Source of the DNA: a virus | Length of the DNA stretch: 26,200 nt | Strand: one strand, 5' to 3' | IMG/VR virus record: IMGVR_UViG_3300000116_000183 | Location: 1 to 26,200 of that record | Shown: positions 21,180 to 26,200 of the stretch, in pieces | Numbering within the stretch: the stretch's first letter is position 1 | Layout: every line of letters begins with the position of its first letter | Translations under genes and position numbers: made by a program | The notes under the pieces: model-generated | The model's database searches: none | What the model saw: the letters and a program-made list of their open reading frames with translations, nothing else | What the model was told of the DNA's origin: nothing

Positions 21180-23180
21180 TTATGAGATTGCTTCTGCAAA
21201 CTCTTTGACAATGATGCGCGTGTTCTTCTTTGACGAACCTTGACGCTTGAACGCACCAGCGATCTTACGGTTACTTGCACCTTCTTCGATATTAAGCTCA
21301 TCAGTTTCATTCTTCAATGCAGCAGACCTATATGGAATGAGTATTTCAGTGTCATATCCATTATCAGTGTTGTGTGTCGTGATAGGCTTCGCAGAAGGCT
21401 TAAGATCTCGCGAATAACACATGCCACGATCAGCAATGAAAAATGAAATGATGTGATCAGCAGCACCAGTTTTGCGATACCAATCGTAGACATCAGACAT
21501 TGCTTTTTTGACCATAACATACGCATGTTTATCACTTTCCATAGTCATGCATGTTTTCTTATCCAACCACACACGACTTGTTTTATGATATTCAGTTCGA
21601 CGCATACTCTGATGCATACTAATCGTTTGTGGACTACCATCTGCCAGTACAACCAAGTTCATCACATCTAGGTTGTTGATTTCCTTGATCTTTTTGACGA
21701 TTGGCTGCAATGCAATCAAGCTTTCCAACATCGGCGTACCACCCATCATTCCGCGTCGATTGATAAGATTTGCAACAGCTCGTACAAATGTGTCATTTTT
21801 CATTGTGCTATTCAAGACTTCATTGACAGTGATTTGAGAACAATCCATCTGAAAATCTTCCATCATTGGGTATTCATTCACGCTGTAGTAACTTGTGAAA
21901 GTATACACCGCGAATGGAATGTTCGCTTTACGACAGAACATGGCCAATGTCACCGCTTGTTTGCGCACTTTTTCGATAACTTTATCCATCGATCCAGAAT
22001 TATCAATCAACATGCACATGCCGTGTGATTTTCCGTTTGGAATTTTCATACCACGTAGGAAGATCTCATCATTGTAACGATATTCATGCAGCTTGTTGGT
22101 ATCCAACTGACCAGTTTGCGTTGGCTTGGCTTTCCGATACTGATCAGCTTTCTTGCGGATCTCGAACTCTTTGACCATGCTGTTGACGATAGATTTGTTT
22201 TCACTCATGAACGATTTGGCTTTGTCAATAGCGTATACACCAATTTCACTGTCTTCGTATTCATTGATAATGTATGCACGCTGTTCTTTTGTCATTGCTT
22301 TACATGCTGGTCCTACATTTCCACTATTGTCTGTGACAAGTTTATCAATAACATTCTTGTCCATTGCTCTCTGACTTTCAGAAGTAAGATCGCCTGCATT
22401 AGCAACATCTGTTGCGCGTTCTTCACCAGCACCACGGCTTTCTTCGTCTGTGAACTCTTCGTCAGACGGACCATTGCCAGTCACTGTAGAATATTCTTCT
22501 TCAAAGCCATCAGTTTCTTCTTCTGTGTCACCTTTCTTGGTGTCACCAGATGTTTCTTCACCGGCATCACTCGATTTAGACTCTGTGCCTTTGTCAGGTG
22601 ACTGATCTTTATTGTCTGTGGATTTTTCTTTCTTATCTTTGATGTATGCTTCGATCAGCTTGCAGACTTCGATAACATCACCGAATGTCACTGTCTTATA
22701 GCACATGTCGAACAATGCCTTCTCTTCAACAGAGAACTCAACTTCCACATGATTGCGGCATTTTGCTTTGATGTTAATCCGATCAAGGAACCCCTTACCA
22801 GACATAGGGAATACTGTTTCTCCTTTGAACTCAAAGAAGTCTAGCTCCATCAAGCGAACATAGCCGCGAATGAAGTCACGTTTCAGACCAGGGAATCGTT
22901 TTTGGATGAGGCGTTCGATGCGAACATCTTCAACAACATTGATAAGATCCTTCGACATACCAGCGTCTAATGCTGCCAACCAACCTTCAAGTGGTGTGTG
23001 GAGTGCGTGTGATACTTCATGACCAACAAACAAATCGGTTGTCTTAGCATCATTCCAGATTGGAAGACGCAATTGACGTGTTTTGAGGTGAAATGAAGCA
23101 GTTTTATATGGGCCATGCACAACATCGATGTTCTCGGTTGCGAGCAGTTTGGCGAAAATTGATTTGGATTCGATAAGCAT
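21180..23180 (-). CDS. HExxH metallopeptidase-like and VWA protein (CobT-like)
   Basis: 666 aa. The N-terminal part has GHEVSHALHT (His54-Glu55...His58), a zinc-protease HExxH motif, and NVVEDVRIERL with Glu84 as a possible third ligand. Residues 180-260 are acidic, Ser/Asp/Glu-rich and probably disordered, like the CobT linker. The C-terminal VWA domain carries the MIDAS motif DNSGSM (Asp393, Ser395, Ser397), then MMGGTP and VVLADGSPQTI. VWA proteins of this type act as adaptors for MoxR/CobS ATPases. The target is unknown; cobalt chelation is unlikely without CobN. It has a promoter-leader cassette of its own and precedes the ATPase gene. Confidence 0.88.
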   Translation of the reverse strand: MLIESKSIFAKLLATENIDVVHGPYKTASFHLKTRQLRLPIWNDAKTTDLFVGHEVSHALHTPLEGWLAALDAGMSKDLINVVEDVRIERLIQKRFPGLKRDFIRGYVRLMELDFFEFKGETVFPMSGKGFLDRINIKAKCRNHVEVEFSVEEKALFDMCYKTVTFGDVIEVCKLIEAYIKDKKEKSTDNKDQSPDKGTESKSSDAGEETSGDTKKGDTEEETDGFEEEYSTVTGNGPSDEEFTDEESRGAGEERATDVANAGDLTSESQRAMDKNVIDKLVTDNSGNVGPACKAMTKEQRAYIINEYEDSEIGVYAIDKAKSFMSENKSIVNSMVKEFEIRKKADQYRKAKPTQTGQLDTNKLHEYRYNDEIFLRGMKIPNGKSHGMCMLIDNSGSMDKVIEKVRKQAVTLAMFCRKANIPFAVYTFTSYYSVNEYPMMEDFQMDCSQITVNEVLNSTMKNDTFVRAVANLINRRGMMGGTPMLESLIALQPIVKKIKEINNLDVMNLVVLADGSPQTISMHQSMRRTEYHKTSRVWLDKKTCMTMESDKHAYVMVKKAMSDVYDWYRKTGAADHIISFFIADRGMCYSRDLKPSAKPITTHNTDNGYDTEILIPYRSAALKNETDELNIEEGASNRKIAGAFKRQGSSKKNTRIIVKEFAEAIS

Positions 23181-23207
23181 TGTGTGTCTCCTTGTTCCGA
23201 TGAGTAG

Positions 23208-23236
23208 ATATTCTCATATCCAACCACCGGAGTCAA
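23208..23236 (-). promoter_or_regulatory. Promoter-leader cassette copy
   Basis: TTGACT (23231-23236), 17 bp with TGA, GAATAT (23208-23213) on the minus strand, then a CATCGGAACAAGGAGACAC leader to the ATG at 23180. Confidence 0.82.
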
Positions 23237-23248
23237 GAACTATTTTCA

Positions 23249-24082
23249 CTATGCAACCAATGAGTAGTCCCAATCATCGTATCGTACTCTCACATCAGAC
23301 ACTTTGATGCGGTTGATTGCTGTTTGTGGAAGATCGTTGCGAACTTCATGTTCTTTGACAAAGAACGTACATGCTACAGCACCATCTTCTGTGCTAACAG
23401 GGCATTTGCCGAATGTTGTCAATGTGTTACCAGATTCATCCTTAAGGATTGTCAGGCACCATGGACGCCAATGTGAGCCACCAGAAACAATTTTCACTAC
23501 TTCTAATGTCGCACTGGCACGCTTTCCTTCTTTGCCAACGAAAGTCATGGTTGATTCGCGACGAATGCGATCTTCCATGCGAACGATTGACTCGTCTGCT
23601 GCCTGGATCTGGCGCTCTGAAAGAGAACCATTGACCAAGCCCTTGGTGATGATATCCTTTAGGAATGGGTTGTCATGGCGTTTTGTCCATGCCGCACGCG
23701 CAAGTACCTCGTTATCACGAAATAGCTTTGTACGCTCAATTTTGGCCTGTACGCGATTCGTGATTGTCGCATACGCAAGGTTTGCAACACGTGCTGCAAC
23801 TTTTGCGCGGATCTCAGCGATCTTCTTCGCGTCACGTGCCGCCTTGTCATCGTTCAGCTTTGCCAATTTCTCGGTAGTGAAAACACGCACAGTTTTCATA
23901 CCTTTGTTACCAGCACCGTGACAATCGAAGCATACTGAACCTGTATAAATCCATCTAGAAGATCTACCTGCACCGCCGCAGCGTGTGCATTTATGGACGA
24001 CAGAAGTGTGAGCACCACCATTTTTAACAGCAGTTGTTGGTGTGGTGCAGGTAGTTCCATCTCTGTGAAAAAGCGTTGTCAT
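23249..24082 (-). CDS. DnaJ-type zinc-finger protein
   Basis: 277 aa. Residues 32-39 (CTRCGGAG) and 51-58 (CFDCHGAG) are two CxxCxGxG motifs as in the DnaJ zinc centre; no J-domain is present. A long Lys/Ala-rich helical part follows (KLAKLNDDKAARDAKKIAEI), then a C-terminal region with WRPWCLTILKDESGN and a KCPVSTEDGAVACTFFVKEH block. Phages often carry such stand-alone zinc proteins; a role in binding nucleic acid or unfolded protein is inference. Expressed from a promoter-leader cassette with GGAGACACACA before the ATG. Confidence 0.75.
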   Translation of the reverse strand: MTTLFHRDGTTCTTPTTAVKNGGAHTSVVHKCTRCGGAGRSSRWIYTGSVCFDCHGAGNKGMKTVRVFTTEKLAKLNDDKAARDAKKIAEIRAKVAARVANLAYATITNRVQAKIERTKLFRDNEVLARAAWTKRHDNPFLKDIITKGLVNGSLSERQIQAADESIVRMEDRIRRESTMTFVGKEGKRASATLEVVKIVSGGSHWRPWCLTILKDESGNTLTTFGKCPVSTEDGAVACTFFVKEHEVRNDLPQTAINRIKVSDVRVRYDDWDYSLVA

Positions 24083-24091
24083 TGTGTGTCT

Positions 24092-24138
24092 CCTTGTTCC
24101 GATGAGTAGATATTCTCATACCGGAACAAGGAAGTCAA
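24092..24138 (-). promoter_or_regulatory. Cassette promoter with a flanking inverted repeat
   Basis: TTGACT (24133-24138), 17 bp with TGA, GAATAT (24110-24115) on the minus strand. Unlike other copies, 10-bp perfect arms CCTTGTTCCG (24092-24101) and CGGAACAAGG (24122-24131) flank the -10, forming an operator-like or leader-hairpin feature. Confidence 0.78.
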
Positions 24139-24146
24139 GAACTATT

Positions 24147-24692
24147 TTAGATGGCACCAGTGTCTTTTTTCGGATCTGGAAAAGTCCATGGTGTTGGTGG
24201 CACAAGATCATAGTCAATAGCCACGGAAGAACCCCTGATCACGGCATATCGAATGGTGTTGCGTCTTTCATTGCCGGATACTACCACACGTTGGCCATTA
24301 ACCACTGCCTGCAACGAACATAGATGTATTGGATCGTTTGATGCGCTTTTATAATAGACTTTTGGGATAAGAATGATCGTTGATGCGTTTACCCATCCTG
24401 CGATATAATCCATCGATTTTTTGTCTGTTGTTTCCTTACTGACATTGTACTGATCAACCCAAGGTTTGAGGATCATACCTTTAACAGACAATAGCATTTC
24501 TTCTTTGATCTGTTTATTCCAGCACGGTGTGCCTTCTGCATTAAGGACTGATGTTCCGTTAGGTTTGATGTTTGGTACATCAGCAGCTCTAGCACCAGAT
24601 GTAAACCACAGCAATAAATTCAGAGAGACTATCACCAAAAGCACGATTGCCATTATGTAACCACCGATGGGTGTTTTGTTGTGGGTGTTCAT
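24147..24692 (-). CDS. Signal-anchored or exported hypothetical protein
   Basis: 181 aa. A hydrophobic segment (IMAIVLLVIVSLNLLLWF, residues 13-30) ends at SGARAADVP, a plausible signal-peptidase site. The mature region has two Cys and YIAGWVNASTIILIPKVYYK. It starts with ATGA overlap with the metalloprotease-like gene upstream, and its stop lies only nine bases from the -35 box of the next promoter. No family recognised. Confidence 0.7.
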   Translation of the reverse strand: MNTHNKTPIGGYIMAIVLLVIVSLNLLLWFTSGARAADVPNIKPNGTSVLNAEGTPCWNKQIKEEMLLSVKGMILKPWVDQYNVSKETTDKKSMDYIAGWVNASTIILIPKVYYKSASNDPIHLCSLQAVVNGQRVVVSGNERRNTIRYAVIRGSSVAIDYDLVPPTPWTFPDPKKDTGAI

Positions 24693-25156
24693 TTCGTCAT
24701 TGCCTTTCTAGAGTACCGATGAACCAAACCAAACGATCTGCCGTAGGCTTCGATCTCACAAGGATGGTCCCAATAATCATCTGAATTAGATGGGTTAAGT
24801 TTCTGCAAAGATTTAGTCAACGTCTTTCCGGTAGTAGGACACAATTCTTTTCTAATGAATTGTTTGACATGAACGAATTCATGAGCAAACGTCATCATCT
24901 GTTCGTGTGTTGCCATTGATGGACGTATCCAGATTAGGTACGACCAATCGTCTTCATGCATAGTATAGCCTTTGTGTCCAACACTATCAGCATCCAGAAC
25001 AAACGACAAGTTCAATTTGAGTTTTTTTGTTTCTTCTGGTGATAGCAAACATTCAGCAAAGAAGGTAGCCATGCTGCAATATTCTTCGATGCTCACTTTG
25101 TGATTGCCCGCATTTTTGCTATGGGCCTCTGGTATCGAGTCGAAGAATATTCGCAT
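24689..25156 (-). CDS. Small HExxH metalloprotein
   Basis: 155 aa. FAHEFVHVKQF (His92-Glu93...His96) is a zinc metallopeptidase motif. WDHPCEIEAYGR (Glu134 or Glu136) could give the third ligand, as in SprT-like and ImmA-like small proteases. No signal peptide, so it would act in the cytoplasm. It begins the unit with the exported protein, downstream of a promoter that abuts the shared palindrome at 25211. Proteolytic activity is inferred from motif only. Confidence 0.75.
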   Translation of the reverse strand: MRIFFDSIPEAHSKNAGNHKVSIEEYCSMATFFAECLLSPEETKKLKLNLSFVLDADSVGHKGYTMHEDDWSYLIWIRPSMATHEQMMTFAHEFVHVKQFIRKELCPTTGKTLTKSLQKLNPSNSDDYWDHPCEIEAYGRSFGLVHRYSRKAMTK

Positions 25157-25180
25157 GTCATGACTTCCTTCTTGCTAATT

Positions 25181-25210
25181 AACATATCATGACAAATTTG
25201 TTTGTGTCAA
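25181..25210 (-). promoter_or_regulatory. Promoter for the HExxH gene
   Basis: Minus strand: TTGACA (25205-25210), 18-bp spacer ending TGA, TATGTT (25181-25186). A 17-bp alternative gives ATATGT. Confidence 0.6.
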
Positions 25211-25226
25211 ATCACAGAATTGTGAT
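25211..25226. promoter_or_regulatory. Palindrome abutting a -35 box (operator candidate)
   Basis: ATCACA-GAAT-TGTGAT, directly against the -35 at 25205-25210. On the minus strand both this and the 21150 site read CTGATCACA-N4-TGTGATT. Confidence 0.6.
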
Positions 25227-25238
25227 CAGTGTACGTAT

Positions 25239-25910
25239 TTACCCATGTTGTGCGATTACTTTATCAGATTGCGATTTGATGAACTTACGAACATTCGTAC
25301 GAGCTTCTTCACTGATTTGTTTGACAATGGGAAAGCATCCTGGTCGAGGTTTCTCATACACATTGAGGATCATGATACCATCGATCTTTCGACCAACTTC
25401 TCGCTCATACATGTCAGCATAGATCATGGTTTGCACGAAATAATCTTTCATCCATTTGGTTTGCTTTTGCTTTTCAGAAGTTTTGTAGTCACCAATCACA
25501 GTCAAACCATTTTTCAGAGTACAGACTAAATCAGCTGTACCTGCACACCCAAGATCTTTGTTGTGCATCATGATCTCAACAGAATGGATCGTATCGACGT
25601 ACTGTTCCATGATCTTGTACAGAGCAGGCATCAGATGATCATAGAACATCACCTTCGGAGGTTTCATGCCATTGAGACACCATTCCTCAACAGCTTCGTG
25701 GACGGCTGTGCCACGTGCTAGTGCGCGTGTAGTGATCCATTCGTGGTCGGGTGTGTATTTTCTCCAACGTGCCAGCCCTGCTTCTTTGTCTGGTGTGGAC
25801 AACAAACTGGTCACAGATGGCAAAGGATCTTTGCCGTCTTTGGTATAAAATCGCACAGGACCATCTATGCGCTTGATGTCTGCCTCGTATTTGTCGAGAT
25901 CAATCTTCAT
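25239..25910 (-). CDS. PD-(D/E)XK nuclease, RecB/Cas4-like
   Basis: 223 aa from MKIDLDKYEADI. The order of motifs fits the RecB-type nuclease fold: RGTAVHEAVEEW (His71), GCAGTADLVC (Asp127), VIGDYKTSEK (Asp141, Lys143) and VQTMIYADMYE (Gln160 and Tyr164). Such phage enzymes are exonucleases in recombination or host-DNA degradation. The ATG at 25910 has GGAA eight bases upstream and overlaps the preceding 62-aa gene; the frame opens at 25943 without a better site. Confidence 0.87.
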   Translation of the reverse strand: MKIDLDKYEADIKRIDGPVRFYTKDGKDPLPSVTSLLSTPDKEAGLARWRKYTPDHEWITTRALARGTAVHEAVEEWCLNGMKPPKVMFYDHLMPALYKIMEQYVDTIHSVEIMMHNKDLGCAGTADLVCTLKNGLTVIGDYKTSEKQKQTKWMKDYFVQTMIYADMYEREVGRKIDGIMILNVYEKPRPGCFPIVKQISEEARTNVRKFIKSQSDKVIAQHG

Positions 25911-26088
25911 AATACGTTTCCAATTCATCATTGATTGGGTCAAATGCAGATTGCCTGTTTTCGTGAGGCCACAGAGAATATTCTAAATCCATTCTCATCA
26001 TAATTTTTTGTTCTTCATTTTCGGGTAGACATTTGTTGATGTCAATCAGCACACTACCCATTGTCATCATCCACGCGGTATAATCCAT
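25900..26088 (-). CDS. 62-aa hypothetical protein
   Basis: MDYTAWMMTMGSVLIDINKC starts an acidic, Met-rich small protein ending FDPINDELETYYED. AAGGATGAGACT precedes the ATG. It overlaps the nuclease start by 11 bases and lies directly behind the promoter at 26119, so it is first in that operon. No family recognised. Confidence 0.65.
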   Translation of the reverse strand: MDYTAWMMTMGSVLIDINKCLPENEEQKIMMRMDLEYSLWPHENRQSAFDPINDELETYYED

Positions 26089-26101
26089 AGTCTCATCCTT
26101 T

Positions 26102-26140
26102 TCTGGTGAATGTGAAGCATGTTACTACACAATCACCAGA
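26102..26140. promoter_or_regulatory. Operator-like inverted repeat over a promoter
   Basis: TCTGGTGAATGTG (26102-26114) and CACAATCACCAGA (26128-26140) match at 12 of 13 positions as inverted arms around 13 bases that include the -10 box. Confidence 0.6.
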
Positions 26141-26147
26141 TTGTCAA
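26119..26147 (-). promoter_or_regulatory. Promoter of the nuclease operon
   Basis: Minus strand: TTGACA (26142-26147), 17-bp spacer, TAACAT (26119-26124). Confidence 0.65.
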
Positions 26148-26149
26148 AC

Positions 26150-26200
26150 TTAGTATCCCAGCGATTCGCATGCCATTAGATATTGGCGAGCTTTGCCAGA
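26150..26200 (-). CDS. C-terminal end of a CDS (partial)
   Basis: Minus-strand frame entering from beyond the window ends SGKARQYLMACESLGY then TAA. Only 16 residues are visible, too few to identify it. Confidence 0.5.
   Translation of the reverse strand, partial: SGKARQYLMACESLGY

Noticed and set aside
22086-22601. 171-aa plus-strand ORF, Phe/Cys-rich
   Set aside because: Antisense of the acidic linker and neighbouring part of the HExxH/VWA gene; composition is explained by that.
19941-23180. True cobalamin (cobalt chelatase) operon
   Set aside because: No CobN and no other corrin genes; the VWA partner has an HExxH domain absent from CobT, so a cobalt role is not supported.
23304-23921. 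205-aa plus-strand ORF
   Set aside because: Antisense shadow of the DnaJ-type zinc-finger gene, which has clear CxxCxGxG motifs and a cassette promoter.

Overview
The window is a piece of a T4-like (tevenvirus-type) myovirus genome, moderately AT-rich and densely packed. A gp48/54-family baseplate protein and gp53 lie at the left edge, with homologues of the T4 ssDNA-binding protein gp32 and the late-transcription co-activator gp33 nearby. Three free-standing homing-endonuclease genes (HNH-AP2, HNH and GIY-YIG), many ATGA or TAATG overlaps and a large number of tiny ORFs fit the same picture. The host is probably an alphaproteobacterium. The best clue is a circularly permuted tmRNA gene whose reconstructed tag, ANDNSRIDMALAA, has the proteobacterial ANDN...ALAA form and not the cyanobacterial one.

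Layout. Positions 1-1525 (+): baseplate genes. 1522-5363 (-): HNH-AP2 endonuclease, gp32, a staphylococcal-nuclease-like protein, gp33 and small membrane or basic proteins. 5384-5681 (-): permuted tmRNA with its own strong promoter. 5710-7384: a YozE-like protein, an HNH endonuclease (+), an alpha/beta hydrolase and a 39-aa ORF. 7393-12799 (-): a complete prkA (yeaG) - yeaH (DUF444) - spoVR (ycgB) operon interrupted by a GIY-YIG endonuclease gene. 12851-14179 (+): a two-domain cell-wall hydrolase. 14213-19064 (-): many small ORFs, a leucine-dehydrogenase-like gene and secreted or membrane proteins. 19390-19851 (-): speD (AdoMet decarboxylase). 19941-23180 (-): a CobS-like AAA+ ATPase and an HExxH-plus-VWA protein that look like a chelatase-type pair. 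23249-26200 (-): a DnaJ-type zinc-finger protein, a small HExxH metalloprotein, a PD-(D/E)XK nuclease and minor ORFs.

Regulation. Minus-strand genes are served by a recurring sigma70-like promoter: TTGACT or TTGACA, a 17-bp spacer, then usually a TGn-extended -10 such as GATTAT, GATACT, GAATAT or TATAAA. Several copies share a near-identical leader ending in GGAGACACACA before ATG, so this is a duplicated promoter-leader cassette. A T4-late-like octamer (ACTAAATA, CCTAAATA or TATAAATA) lies upstream of several other transcription units. That agrees with the presence of gp33.

Most notable are the phage-borne two-piece tmRNA with G3-U70, T arm and resume ORF all visible, the full PrkA/YeaH/SpoVR stress module, a leucine dehydrogenase and speD as metabolic cargo, a shared palindrome abutting two -35 boxes, and a 20-bp direct repeat that appears to record insertion of a promoter-plus-two-gene block. 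No canonical tRNA gene, CRISPR array or insertion sequence was seen. All identifications come from reading motifs and remembered family sequences; no database search was run.
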